NCBI GenBank assembly: GCA_949130495.1
Contig: OX422213.1
Coordinates: 208,151,160-208,215,159, forward strand
Length of the DNA stretch: 64,000 bases
Source: Sambucus nigra
Lineage: Eukaryota > Streptophyta > Magnoliopsida > Dipsacales > Adoxaceae
Reading direction: 5' to 3'
Below, in pieces: positions 1-11,114 of this stretch. The position numbers were made by a program, and so were the translations under genes. The notes beneath the pieces were generated by a model. That model searched no databases, was not told where the DNA came from, and saw nothing but the letters and a program-made list of their open reading frames with translations. The first letter of the stretch is position 1; each line of letters begins with the position of its first letter.

Positions 1-415
1 GCTGAACCACCAAATGTGAATCACCTTTGATGCAAAGTGAACGACTCACCCATTAAAAGATCCTCTAGTAACCCCAGCACCAATGCTTCATATTTCGCCT
101 CGTTGATAGAATATGGGAAATCTAATTTGTAGGAAAGGAAAATCTCCTCCATTCCTTTTGAAAGAATAACCCCTGCTCCTCATTTCTTTCCCGCCGAAGA
201 TCCATCGAACTGCATTGTCCATCCTCATCCATTGCACCTAGGTGATTGGCCTGCAAATTATCCTCCGAAATACTTTCTTTAGGTGGCTCAAATGTTCCTG
301 AGGGGAAGATTTCCAACAGATCGGTGTACGCTTGGCTTTTGATTGCACTAGGAACTACATACTTTAAGTCATCTTTGGAGAGGATGAAGAACCACCTAGC
401 TGCCCTAACAATCAA
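1..415 (-). pseudogene. Ty3-gypsy RNase H fragment (broken)
   Basis: The minus strand encodes part of a Ty3-gypsy polyprotein. It starts near 415 with RAARWFFILSKDDLKYVV, the segment that precedes RNase H in gypsy pol. It then gives WTMQFDGSSAG, carrying the first catalytic Asp of RNase H, and NEAKYEALVLGLLEDLL, carrying the catalytic Glu, at about 45-90. RNase H removes the RNA strand of the RNA-DNA hybrid during reverse transcription. The frame is broken: a TGA follows the GSSAGKK stretch, the two halves lie in different frames, and another stop follows LHQR. The fragment runs off the left window edge, and no reverse transcriptase or integrase is seen beside it. The family is clear from the motifs; the lineage (Tat-like) is a guess. 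Confidence 0.75.
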
Positions 416-540
416 TATTGTTCTTGCCAGAAAATATATCCATTGGACTAACTATGAAGGACCTCTTGCCAATCATGACTCCACTTATAGCCTTAAATTA
501 AGAGAGGTTCTTATAAATAAGGTTTAGCCCCCTCTAGCTG

Positions 541-780
541 ACTATGGGCATTGGCAATTGTTTTATAACCTTATGGAACAAATTACTAGTAGTGGCCATG
601 CCTTATACGTACAACATCACTATAGGCAGACCCTACCTTAATGATTTGGATGTGGTCATATTAACCAAAAGGATAATGATGCACTTACCCATATCCTTTG
701 GAGTGGGAGTAGTTCACAAAGACCAAAGATATCCCGAGAAAGTTATAACATCACCAAGCATGATAGAAAGAGCTATATAG
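541..780 (+). pseudogene. Ty3-gypsy protease-to-RT linker fragment
   Basis: The plus strand reads YNITIGRPYLNDLDVV at about 616-663, then HLPISFGVGVVHKDQRYP. This matches the conserved segment after the aspartic protease in Tat-type gypsy polyproteins, usually of the form YNxxxGRPxLNxLxAV...FPTxxGVGxVxGDQ. The active-site DTGA motif is not present, so only the C-terminal part remains. It lies on the opposite strand to the RNase H fragment that ends about 125 bases to the left, so the two cannot belong to one intact element. No functional product is expected. Confidence 0.65.
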
Positions 781-847
781 AAATAACAAAAATCCTTGTT
801 TGTACTCCAAAATGCTTATTCCATACCCTAAATAACCTATGAAACAC

Positions 848-1142
848 ACTTGAAGTCCTCACACATAGTTTTCCCTAATGCAAGTTCTAAGGTCAAAACC
901 AAAAATCCCCCAAAAGGGAACTATTTTGAAAGAATATTTTGTACGAATTTGATATAATGAAAATGGAAGGATCATATTTATTATTATTAGACATAGTTAA
1001 ATATCTATAAAGAGTTTTAAAGGAATGAAACATTAACTCTATAGGCTTGAGGTCCAAGTCCCCATAATTGTGAAAACAGTCTTGAGCTCCTAGTAACCCG
1101 AAATTTAAAAAGAGTCTTGAGGTCCACATTCCACTGTGGAAG
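848..1142 (+). repeat. Degenerate ~35-bp CTTGAGGTCC repeat, left flank
   Basis: Diverged copies of a short unit built on CTTGAGGTCCAAGTACCC plus a TTTAAAA spacer occur near 1046, 1080 and 1113, with weaker copies near 850 and 885. The same unit resumes after the copia array at 22.8 kb. The last copy is cut where the copia sequence begins. Confidence 0.65.
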
Positions 1143-1143
1143 C

Positions 1144-2366
1144 CTCAAAACTTCTCAAAACCTTTGTTTAGAGACTTTCCTAAGGAGACCCCAATCTTGA
1201 GCAATCTTTATTGCTCTTATTGTGATATATACGGTCACTCTTTCGATAGTTTCTATGCTAGGAGACTAATTACACATGTCTATAGTTCTCCTATTTATCA
1301 GAACTTTAACTATTTTAGAAGGTACCGAAACAATTATGTACTTCCTAGACAACCTGATAAAAACTCTAATTATAGGAAGAGAAAGACCAAACCTAAGAGA
1401 ACATTTCCGAGAAGGAATCCTAAGAACTTTCCTAAACCAAATGCTTATGTTTTTCATAAAACTCAAAATCATGCACAAAACATTTTTCAACGAAAATCTA
1501 ATGCTCGCAAATTTTATCAATTGAGAGATAATAAGCGTAAAATGAAAACTAGAGCAGTATGGGTTAGAAAAGATGATCTATTGCCTCAGATGAAGTGTAA
1601 CATAGTTGTTACTCCTTTAAAAGCTGAACACACATCATCTGGTTGGTATTTAGACTCTAGATGTTCTAAGCACCTAACTGGGGATGAAACCAAACTTTTA
1701 AACAAAACCAACTTTGCTGGTAGTAAAGTCATTTTTGGTGATGGAGTTTCATCTCAAATCATAGGCAAAGGAACTCTCCAAGAAAATGGACTTCCTGTTC
1801 TTGAAAATGTCCTACCAGTTAAAGGTCTTAAGGCAAATATACTTAGCATATCGCAATTTTGTGACTCAGATCATACTGTTACCTTTTCAAAGAATAATTG
1901 CAGAATTTTAAATGATAAAGGTGAATGCATAATTATAGGATTCAGAACTCCTGACAATTGCTATACTGTCATGAATAAATCTGAAATCTTTAATGTTGCC
2001 AGAATGGATGACAACGAGATATGGCATAACAGAATGGGTCATATAAATTACGATAACCTTAGTAGACTAGCCTCTCAGGAAATAGTTAGAGGAGTTCCTA
2101 AAATCAAACCCATTCCTAACATAGTCTGTGGTTCTTGTCAGGAAGGTAAAATTATTAAGGCACCTCATAAGAAAGTTAATGATATTCTTACCTCAAATCC
2201 CTTGGAGCTCATCCATATGGACCTAATGGGTCCCTCCCAAACTGTTAGTCTTTGTGGACACAGTTATATTTTAGTTATGATTGATGACTTCACCAGATTT
2301 ACTTGGGTAACTTTTTTAAAACAAAAGTCTGATACTTTTCAATCCTTCTTAAAAATTCTTCAATGA
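1144..2366 (+). pseudogene. Copia copy A: gag tail, protease, integrase N-half (broken)
   Basis: The frame enters mid-gag at the truncation point and carries the second zinc knuckle, where the last Cys is changed (CSYCDIYGHSFDSF). The basic linker follows. The protease reads WYLDSRCSKH: the catalytic DSG has become DSR (Asp codon 1653-1655), so it is probably dead. Integrase follows with HNRMGH and CGSC as the zinc-binding pairs, then HMDLMGP and MIDDFTRFTW with the first two catalytic Asp residues. It stops at 2364-2366 through a one-base frameshift; integrase resumes in the next frame at 2363. Copy B carries the same lesion. Confidence 0.9.
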
Positions 2367-4093
2367 TTGAAAATGAAAAGGACACTCAAGTAAATAGAAT
2401 CCGTAGTGACAGAGGTGGTGAATTCAAAGACACTGGTATTATTGAATACTGTGATTATAATGGTTACAAACATGAATTCAGTGCTCCTAAGACTCCTCAA
2501 CAAAATGGGATTGCCGAAAGAAATAATCGTACCCTTCAAGAGATGGCACATGTTATGTTACATGCCAAGAATTTACCTAAGTATTTTTGGGTAGAATCTA
2601 TTCGTACTGCTTGTTACATCATAAATAGGGTCTATCTTAGAAAGAATTCCAAACAAACTCCTTACGAACTTTGGTACAAGAAAAAACCCAATCTTAAGTA
2701 CCTTAGAACTTTTGGTAGTACTTGTTATGTATGCAAAGATAGGGAACACTTATCCAAATTTGAGAGCCGATGTGATAAAGCTATATTTTTAGGATACTCG
2801 CCTAACAGTAGAGCCTATCGAGTGTATAATCTTCGCACTAAAACCTTAATGCAATCCATAAATGTAATTGTGAGTGACACTACTGTAGAAAGTATGACTG
2901 GTGAATCAACTATTGAGGAAGAGCCTACAAACATTTTAGAAAATAACTCTCCTGAAATAGATGATTCATTACCAATTGAGACACCTGAAGTACCTAACTG
3001 GGTTTCTCAAGATCATCCCATAAATAACGTAGTTGGTAACCCTAGCGAGCCAGTACGTATAAGATCCCAACTAAGAAACTATGCACATTATGCATGTTTT
3101 GTTTCGCTAGTGGAACCAAAGAATGCAAATGAGGCATTGAATGACTCTCACTGGATTTCTGCCATGCAGGAAGAACTTCTTCAATTTGTCATTCATGATG
3201 TTTGGTATCTTGTTCCTCGTCCTGATCACAAGAAGGTTATTGGCACACGTTGGATTTTTAAAAATAAGTCTGATGAAAATGGGATAATCATTAGAAATAA
3301 AGCTAGATTAGTTGCTCAAGGATACTCTCAAATTGAAGGAATAGATTTTAACAAAACCTTTGCTCCTGTTACTCGTTTAGAATCTGTTCGTCTGCTCTTT
3401 GCTATAGCTTGCCACATGCATTTTACACTTTACCAAATGGATGTCAAATCTGCATTCCTTAATGGAATATTGACTGAAGAGACTTATGTAGAACAACCTA
3501 AAGGGTTCATTGACCCTCAATACCCAAATCATGTATTTCGTCTAAAAAATTCTTTGTATGGCCTTAAACAAGCTCCTCGAGCTTGGTATGAGCGTCTTTC
3601 CAGTTTCCTCTTAAATAAAGGTTTCAAAAGAGGTGGAAATGATCAAACTCTTTTTGTCAAACATTTTGACAAACACATTATTATTGCCCAAGTTTATGTT
3701 GACGATATCATCTTTGGATCAACTTCTCCCTCAGAAGTCAAATCCTTCTCTGATACTATGCATAAGGAATTTCAAATGTCTCTTATGGGGGAGCTACAAT
3801 TCTTCTTAGGCCTCCAAGTTAAACAAAATTCAGAAGGATTATTTGTATCGCAGTCCAAGTATGCTTTAGAGATAGTAAAGAAATTTGCCCTCGAGAGTGC
3901 AAAAGATGCTAAAACGCCCATGAGTACTACGTTAAAACTTTCTAAAGATGAAAATGGAAAATCCATAGATCCTACTCTATATCGTAGTATGATAGGAACC
4001 TTACTATATCTTACTGCCTCGTGTCCTGATATTATGTATGTTGTGTGTGTGTGTGTGCTCGTTATCAAAATAACCCTAAAGAGAGCCATTTGA
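2363..4093 (+). pseudogene. Copia copy A: integrase C-half and reverse transcriptase
   Basis: This is the longest open stretch of copy A (576 codons). It starts in integrase with IRSDRGGEF and NGIAERNNRTLQEM, which holds the catalytic Glu. The C-terminal integrase region follows, with CDKAIFLGYSPNSRAYRVYN. Reverse transcriptase begins near 3150: WISAMQEELLQF, GTRWIFKNKSDENG, KARLVAQGYSQIEGIDF, QMDVKSAFLNGIL, LYGLKQAPRAWYERL and the active-site YVDD at 3695-3706. The frame is lost in a GT run at about 4040-4059, inside the conserved YAVCVCARY segment, and RNase H continues in another frame. This copy keeps a Trp in SHWISAM where B and C have a stop. Confidence 0.92.
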
Positions 4094-4639
4094 ATGTTGT
4101 TAAACGTATCATTAAGTATGTAAAAGGCACTCTAAATCTAGGACTTTGGTACACTAATGACACACCAAGCACTATAATTGGGTAAACTGATGCTGACTGG
4201 GATGGGTGTACTGATGATAGTAAAAGCACTTCAGGAGCATGTTATTATATAGGTAATAACTTGGTAGGATGGAGTAGTAAGAAACAAAGCTGCACATCTC
4301 TCTCAACAGTCGAATCTGAATACATAGCCGCTGGCAGTTGTTGTGCTCAATTAATGTGGCTTAAACAAAAGCTATGATTATGGTATTCAATAAAACCAAT
4401 TGCATCTCTATTGTGATAATCAAAGTTCGATTAATATTTCTGAAAACCCTGTTCAACACTCGCGAACAAAGCACATAAAAATTATACATCACTTTATACG
4501 CGAATTGGTTGAAACTAAGGAATTAGAAATCAATTATCTTCCCACTGATTTGCAACTCGCAGATATGTTCACCAAACCTCTTGATTATAATAGATTCATT
4601 TCCTTACGTAAATATATTGGTATGGTTTGTGCTGAGTAA
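4060..4639 (+). pseudogene. Copia copy A: RNase H (interrupted by stops)
   Basis: After the GT frameshift the other frame gives the copia RNase H domain. The region of the first catalytic Asp has a TAA in place of a Tyr codon at about 4183. Then come SKSTSGACYY, WSSKKQSC, a changed TVESEY motif holding the catalytic Glu, CDNQSSINIS with the next Asp, and QLADMFTKPL near the end. A second TAA follows the GIQ codons near 4390. The natural end of the polyprotein is the TAA after GMVCAE at 4637-4639. No extra env-like frame exists in the ~320 bases before the LTR. Confidence 0.85.
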
Positions 4640-4943
4640 TACCTTTGATGCTAATCCAAGTTTCTTTTTCCCTTTGTCCATTTGAGACAAAATGGGGGAT
4701 AAATTTGAGTCTCTAATGATTGTTTATATATGCTAAACAGCTTGATCTTAGTGATTATTGCAGGTTTTTGTACAGTCGTACTCAACTGATGTAATAGGGT
4801 ATTCAATTGTTAATAGTTGAGTTATGTACTTTTTCTTTCTAGGATTTGGGTAGATAGAACCTTTATAGGAATAGGTTTTTCTTATTTTTTTTGTGTTTCC
4901 CTACGAGTCCTAGTTGACTCAAAGGATATTTTGTCTCATATTT

Positions 4944-4957
4944 CCAAAGGGGGAGAT
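4944..4957 (+). other. Polypurine tract of copy A
   Basis: CCAAAGGGGGAGAT lies directly before the TGAAGCCC start of LTR1. A purine-rich tract here primes plus-strand DNA synthesis in LTR elements. Its place fixes the LTR boundary. Confidence 0.85.
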
Positions 4958-5673
4958 TGAAGCCCTTATAATCTTGACTCACTTGAGTCTATATTGTATA
5001 AGTGTTCATCTAGTTTGGAAATTGTGACAAAATTATGTCTAACCTAGAAACCAAAGAACCTCAGAGCTTGCCTTACTATTTCATCTTTGATTGAGGAGAC
5101 CTAGATTTAATTACCAACACTCACACACAGTAGAATGATTCATTTACATGTCATGTTGCATATTAGTGTGTGTATATATGTTGAGTGTGTTTAAATCCCT
5201 AAATTTGATTTTTAAATATTTTTTGGGATTTTTTAAAACATTTTAAAAGAAGGTTTTATTAATAAAAATTGGTTTTAAAAAATTATGGGGTAAAAATGTT
5301 ATTTTAGAAATATTGGATTAACTCTCTAAAGTTGGTTTGGGTAGAAACCAAAAGCGGCATAGGCTTCAGGGTTTACTTTGTAAATACTTTAGACGCACGT
5401 TTTATCTCGTGTTATTTGCCAACACTTGTCGCCCTCTGATTGGTTAGAAGTGTGTTTCTTTGAAGAGAGTAAATCTACACTTGCCTTCAACCCTTGGATC
5501 ATATGTAATCAACGATCTGCGTGTCTTCTTTTATGATCCCTGTAATTAACTGTTGAACCAATCAGAAGCATTTCAACAACCGCTTAACGTATGCCCTTGA
5601 ATCTTAGTCAATCCATCTTGACTCAATCTGGACCCTTGATTTTGGGCCTCGATCTCGAACCTTCTCTGCCTCC

Positions 5674-5680
5674 TATAAAA
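5674..5680 (+). promoter_or_regulatory. TATA box of LTR1
   Basis: TATAAAA in the context CTCCTATAAAAGGAGCCC is conserved in all three LTRs. The context is typical of a plant RNA polymerase II promoter. Transcription would start some 30 bases downstream, by inference. Confidence 0.75.
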
Positions 5681-5739
5681 GGAGCCCTTTACTCAGCATT
5701 CTGAGACTTTTGTTAATTCTTCATTTTTAGAGAAAATAA

Positions 5740-5750
<11 letters not shown>

Positions 5751-5815
<65 letters not shown>
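5751..5815 (+). repeat. (AG)n microsatellite in LTR1
   Basis: An almost pure run of about 32 AG units lies in the transcribed leader, downstream of the TATA box. LTR2 and LTR3 have only a few units at the same place, so the run expanded after the copies separated. Confidence 0.95.
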
Positions 5816-5820
<5 letters not shown>

Positions 5821-5842
5821 GAAGAGAGAGGAAGGGTTAGAA

Positions 5843-5862
5843 AACCCTAACCCTAACCCTAA
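5843..5862 (+). promoter_or_regulatory. Telo-box-like CCCTAA triplet in LTR1
   Basis: Three consecutive CCCTAA units (AACCCTAACCCTAACCCTAA) lie just after the (AG) run. They are conserved in LTR2 (~13758) and LTR3 (~21619). AAACCCTAA is known in plants as a telo-box bound by regulatory proteins; a role here is inference. Confidence 0.6.
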
Positions 5863-7009
5863 ATCGTCTACACAGTTCAAATCAAATACAAACCTTCAAA
5901 CCTCTATAATTTACCAAACACAACCTTGAGTGTTTGAGTGTTTTTAGAGATGATTTGAGAGTTTGTTTGTTGCTGTAACCACTTCTTCTTTGGATCTTGT
6001 TTCCAACTTAATCCTTTTCTTAGATCTGGTGTTCTTATGTATAGAAATTTTCAGATCTAAGTTTTTCATGATATATTACACTTAGTTTGCATGTTTGTTT
6101 CTCATCTTGAGAAATATTTTGTTGATTCGTTTTCAGTAAATATTTTTAACTTTGAAATCAACAAAAATGTTTTTTGTTTCTAGTTCTCTTGAAACAAGGC
6201 CTTAGCCCTAGTTTGGAATCACACTTGGAGGTTTTCAATCTCGAAAAATCGTTTCTAAAATTTGAGATTGATTAAGACCTTGACTGTCTTCTTAGCAAGG
6301 TATCCGTGGATTCTGGGATTGTTTTAAAGGACAAAAGGTTAAGTTTTGTGAGAAGAGAGAAAAAGAAAACTCACAGCATATAGATCTATTTGTAATTTGC
6401 TAGGACTATTTGTACATGATAAGTGTGTGTGTGTGTGTGCATGTGTTAGAAAGCACCTCCACAAACACTTTCACACTACAACACGAAAAGTGTTGGTAAT
6501 AAGATCTTGAGAAAAAGAGTCGACGTAAAGAGCTTGAACAAATTGGAGTTAACAAACTGAGAGGACAACATCAACAATCAGAACTGTACAGAAGTTATAA
6601 GGACACGAGAGGGTACATTCCTAAACTTATATAGGTCTGAGTTGTATGCATATTTGTTATATAGTTTGTAACTGTTAAATTTGTTTATAGTGGATTTTTG
6701 TTTTACTCCGTAGAGGGATTCGTGGATGTTTCCTCAATTGGTGAGGTTTTACCACGTAAAAATCTTGTACTTAATCTTCCTAAATCATCTCATCTCATTC
6801 TTGGTTGTGCTGGGTTTTAAAGGTTGTTTAAAACTGTTTTATAAACTTGTTAGTAAAATCTTTAATAGATCTCGTACATACTGTTTTGATAAACACATCT
6901 TGTGTTTAAATAGTTTTGGTTTTTCAAGAAAAGAGTTTCTCAAAAAAACAGATCGGAGTTACTTAAATAGTTTATTTTTAATAAACGACTTTAGTAACAG
7001 AATTTCAAT

Positions 7010-7021
7010 TAGTATCAGAGC
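7010..7021 (+). other. Primer-binding site of copy B (one base changed)
   Basis: TAGTATCAGAGC starts 3 bases after the LTR1 end. The plant copia primer site complementary to the 3' end of initiator tRNA-Met is TGGTATCAGAGC, so the second base has changed G to A. Confidence 0.8.
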
Positions 7022-7080
7022 AGGATATACTTATTTTAAAAAGATCCTGTGTTTCTGAAATTGTTTTCTGAAAATCAAAT

Positions 7081-8424
7081 ATGGATGAGAAAAATGAAAG
7101 ATTTGGTAACTTGACCAGACCTCCTATCTTTGATGGAACCAATTTTTCTTACTGGAAAGTAAGAATGATTGCTTTCATTCAAGAAACTCTAGGAGATGCT
7201 GTCTGGGACATTGTTGAAAATGGTTACATTTTTCCTACAAAACCAGCCACTGAAGGAAGTAATGAGAGGATTAAGAAAGTTTTATGTGAGTTCACACAAG
7301 AAGAGAAACAAGTTTCTCGAAATAATACTAAAGGAAAGAATGCTATATTTATGTCTATAAATGAACATGAGTTCAAAAGAATCTCATCCTGTACCACTTC
7401 TAAGGAAACTTGGGACACTTTAGTTACTGCTCATGAAGGTGACACTAGAGTTGAAGCTGCTAAAACTCAAATGCTCATTCAACAGTATAATTCCCTAATT
7501 ATGTCTGAGACTGAGTCATTTGATGACTTCTATATGAACCTGACTGATATTGTGACTAAACTGCATGCTAATGGGATAACTTATGACAGACAAGAAATTG
7601 TGTCTAAAATTCTGAGATCATTACCACATAAATTTGGTAACAAAAGATATGTTATTGAGGAAATGTGTGATATTAATCTCACTCCTGAACTACTCAGTAG
7701 TAAGTTAAGAACTGTGGAAACGGAACTGGAATTTAAGAAGCAATTAACCCAGTCCCATAGGAAACAGACTAGTTCCAATCTAAGCTTCTCTTCTAAATTG
7801 ATTAAGCCTGAGTTTAATACATTAAATGATAATTCTGATGAGGAATGTGATATAGAAAGTTTGGACAATCAGATTGCCCTAATGTCAAAATAGTTTAAGA
7901 AAATCATTAAATTTAGAAACAACATGGCAATTAAACAAGGCAAGTCTAATTATCCAACTCCTTTCAATCACAGACCTCATAAGAAAAGAAATGATAAAAA
8001 TCACTAGGACTCTCACACAAGACCTAACAGAGACCTTAAGAAGACTGAATGCTATAGATGTGGTAAACTAGGACACATTGCACAAGACTGTAGAGTTAAC
8101 TTGAACACTCAAAACAAACACACTAGGGCCAACATTTGCTAGACATGGGATGATTCAAGTGAATCTGAAAATGAGGAACTTGAGTCATCTGATATTTTTG
8201 ACCCTTGCATGTCTTTCTTTGCCAAGATTATTTATAATGATGATATGCCTGTGTTAGTTAATGAGGATGAATATAGTAATTCTACTTTTGATGTTTCTAA
8301 TACTGCTGTTACTGGTTTAGATGCTTTGATTACTGAGAATATTACTATTTGTTCCTCGGGGTGTGTGAGTCAAAGGGAAAGTGATAATGACGATGTCAAT
8401 GGGTGTGTGAGTACTAAGAATTAA
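7081..8424 (+). pseudogene. Copia copy B: gag with first zinc knuckle (three internal stops)
   Basis: The ATG at 7081 lies about 60 bases after the primer site and opens MDEKNERFGNLTRPPIFDGTNF, the usual start of a copia gag (the NFSYWKVRM region of the UBN2 family). The first 270 codons are open and include EIVSKILRSLPHKF. TAG stops interrupt at 7891, 8005 and 8140 and a TAA at 8422, all in the same frame, which otherwise reads on without shift. The zinc knuckle CYRCGKLGHIAQDC (8050-8091) is intact, whereas copy C has lost its last Cys. Gag forms the particle and binds the RNA. Confidence 0.9.
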
Positions 8425-9288
8425 GCCTTAAGGGTCACTTCACACACTACACTTAGTGACTCGGACAATGAAGACCTCCCAGAAATTCACACTCTCTATG
8501 CTAAAACTCTCAAGAAAAGCACTAGACTAGAAAAGATTGTGAAAGATCTCACTAAGAAGCTAGAAGATCTAAGCCTAATGGTTAAACTAAATGCTAAATA
8601 GTATACTACCCAATGTTTGATTCATAAAAGAGAAATCATAATGTTTGATGAAAAACTCCGAACTTTAAATGAAACAAATGAAGCTCTGGAGAAAAAATAC
8701 AAAGGGACATTGTTAGAATTGGAACAAACTAAAGAAAAGACAGCAACTGGTTTCAAAAAATCTACAAAATTTGAAAATAATTCAAAATGTTTTGATGAAT
8801 TTGTTGCTGAATCAAAAACCAATTCTGATGATCGAACTGGAATAGGGTTTTGCCCCAATTTGAGAACACAAACAAAATCCTATGAACCTATCAAGTTTGT
8901 GTCAGGAGGCAAAAGACCTATTGAAACATGCCCAGACTTTCATTATCTAAAAACTGAGTTTTATTCAAAACATCAAAATTTTAGCATTGGGGAAACAAGT
9001 TGCTCTAAACATGAAAGTTCACCTAAGGCTAAATACGTCTGCCCCTCTATTAGGAAGAGTGAGTCTGGATACAAGACTGTCACACCTAGGAATAAAGTTA
9101 AACCTCAAAACTTCTCAAAACCTTTGTTTAGAGACTTTCCTAAGGAGACCCCAATCTTGAGTAATCTTTATTGCTCTTACTGTGATATATACGGTCACTC
9201 TTTCGATAGTTGCTATGCTAGGAGACTAATTACACATGTCTATAGGTCTCCTATTTATCAGAACTTTAACTATTCTAGAAGGAACTGA
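8425..9288 (+). pseudogene. Copia copy B: gag C-terminal coiled coil and second zinc knuckle
   Basis: The same frame continues past the stop at 8422 and a TAG at 8599. It encodes a charged, heptad-like stretch (DEKLRTLNETNEALEKKYKG and on) that probably forms a coiled coil, then a Ser- and Lys-rich linker. It ends in a second knuckle, CSYCDIYGHSFDSCYARR, with all four ligands present (Cys 9172 and 9181, His 9196, Cys 9211). A and C have Phe and Tyr for the last Cys. The stretch ends at TGA 9286, where the other copies have the Arg codon CGA. Confidence 0.85.
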
Positions 9289-10326
9289 AACAATTATGTA
9301 CTTCCAAGACATCCTGATGAAAACTCTAATTATAGGAAGAGAAAGACCAAACCTAAGAGAACATTTCCTAGAAGGAATCCTAAGCACTTTCCTAAACCAA
9401 ATGCTCATGTTTTTCATAAAACTCAAAATCGTGCACAAAACATTTTTCAACAAAAATCTAATGCGCGCAAATTTTATCAATTGAGAGCTAATAAGCGTAA
9501 AATGAAAACTAGAGCAGTATGGGTTAGAAAAGATGATATATTGCCTCAGATGAAGTGTAACATAGTTGCTACTGCTTTTAAAGCTGAACACACATCATCT
9601 GGTTGGCATTTAGACTCTGGATGTTCTAAGCACATGACTGGGGATGAAACTAAACTTTTAAACAAAACCAACTTTGCTGGTGGTAAAGTCATTTTTGGTG
9701 ATGGAGTTTCATCTCAAATCATAGGCAAAGGAACTCTCCAAGAAAATGGACTTCCTGTTCTTGAAAATGTCCTACTAGTTAAAGATCTTAAGGAAAATCT
9801 ACTTAGCATATCGCAATTTTGTGACTCAGATCATACTGTTACCTTTTCAAAGAACAATTGCAAAATTTTAAATGATAAATGTGAATGCATAATTACAGGA
9901 TTCAGAACTCATGACAATTGGTATACTGTCATGAATAAATCTGAAATCTGTAATGTTGCCAGAATGGATGACAACGAGATATGGCATAACAGAATTGGTC
10001 ATATAAATTACGATAACCTTAGTAGACTAACCTCTCTGGAAATAGTTAGAGGAGTTCCTAAAATCAAACCCATTCCTAACATAGTCTGTGGTTCTTGTCA
10101 GGAAGGTAAAATTTTTAAGGCACCTCATAAGAAAGATAATGATATTCTTACCTCAAATCCCTTGGAAATCATCCAGATGGACCAAATGGGTCCCTCCCAA
10201 ACTGTTAGTCTTTGTGGACACAGTTATATTTTAGTTATGATTGATGACTTCACCAGATTTACTTGGGTAGCTTTTTTAAAACAAAAGTCTGATACTTTTC
10301 AATCCTTCTTAAAAATTCTTCAATGA
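9289..10326 (+). pseudogene. Copia copy B: protease and integrase N-half
   Basis: The frame continues through the basic linker to the protease, WHLDSGCSKHMTGD, with the catalytic Asp-Ser-Gly kept (Asp codon 9613). Integrase follows with HNRIGH and CGSC, then IIQMDQMGP and MIDDFTRF carrying two acidic catalytic residues. It breaks at 10324-10326 in the same one-base frameshift as copy A; copy C lacks that exact lesion. Of the three copies this has the best-preserved protease. Confidence 0.9.
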
Positions 10327-11114
10327 TTGAAAATGAAAAGGACACTCAAGTAAATAGAATCCGTAGTGACAGAGGTGGTGAATTCAAAGACACTGGTATT
10401 ATTGAATACTGTGATTATAATGGTTACAAACATGAATTCAGTGCTCCTAAGACTCCTCAACAAAATGGGATTGCCGAAAGAAATAATTGTACCCTTCAAG
10501 AGATGGCACATGTTATGTTACATGCCAAGAATTTACCTAAGTATTTTTGGGTAGAATCGATTCGTACTGCTTGTTACATCATAAATAGGGTCTATCTTAG
10601 AAAGAATTCCAAACAAACTCCTTACGAACTTTGGTACAAGAAAAACCCCAATCTTAAGTACCTTAGAACTTTTGGTAGTACTTGTTATGTATGCAAAGAT
10701 AGGGAACACTTATCCAAATTTGAGAGCCGAGGTGATAAAGCTATATTTTTAGGATACTCGCCTAACAGTAGAGCCTATCGAGTGTATAATCTTCGCACTA
10801 AAACCTTAATGGAATCCATAAATGTAATTATGAGTGACACTACTGTAGAAAGTATGACTGGTGAATCAACTATTGAGGAAGAGCCTACAAACATTTTAGA
10901 AAATAACTCTCCTGAAATAGATGATTCATTACCAATTGAGACACCTGAAGTACCTAACTGGGTTTCTAAAGATCATCCCATAAATAACGTAGTTGGTAAC
11001 CCTAGTGAGCTAGTACGTATAAGATCCCAACTAAGAAACTATGCACATTATGCATGTTTTGTTTCGCTAGTGGAACCAAAGAATGCAAATGAGGCATTGA
11101 ATGACTCTCACTAG
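10323..11114 (+). pseudogene. Copia copy B: integrase C-half
   Basis: The frame resumes with IRSDRGGEF and NGIAERNN, which holds the catalytic Glu. The C-terminal integrase region follows, up to a TAG at 11112-11114. That TAG replaces the Trp codon that copy A keeps; copy C has the same TAG at 19012. The sequence is close to copy A up to here. Confidence 0.88.

Larger units (their letters stand above)
4958..7007 (+). repeat. LTR1 of copia array (2050 bp)
   Basis: It runs from TGAAGCCC after the polypurine tract to TTCA before the primer site, and matches LTR2 and LTR3 along its length. It serves both as the 3' LTR of copy A and the 5' LTR of copy B. It holds a TATA box, a long (AG) run, three CCCTAA units and a (GT) run near 6424-6440. 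It is longer than LTR2 and LTR3, mainly because of the expanded (AG) run and because LTR2 and LTR3 lack about 10 bases near 5245-5255. Confidence 0.9.

Noticed and set aside
1276..1524. 82-codon plus frame repeated at 9236 and 17139
   Set aside because: It is an out-of-frame shadow of the copia gag-pol linker and recurs only because the copies are homologous.
4640..4957. Possible env-like third frame, as reported for some Maximus/SIRE elements
   Set aside because: Only about 320 bases lie between the RNase H stop and the LTR, with no open frame and no membrane-type sequence.
5841..5866. Interstitial telomere
   Set aside because: Only three CCCTAA units, at the same place in three LTRs. They are an LTR motif, not a telomere remnant.
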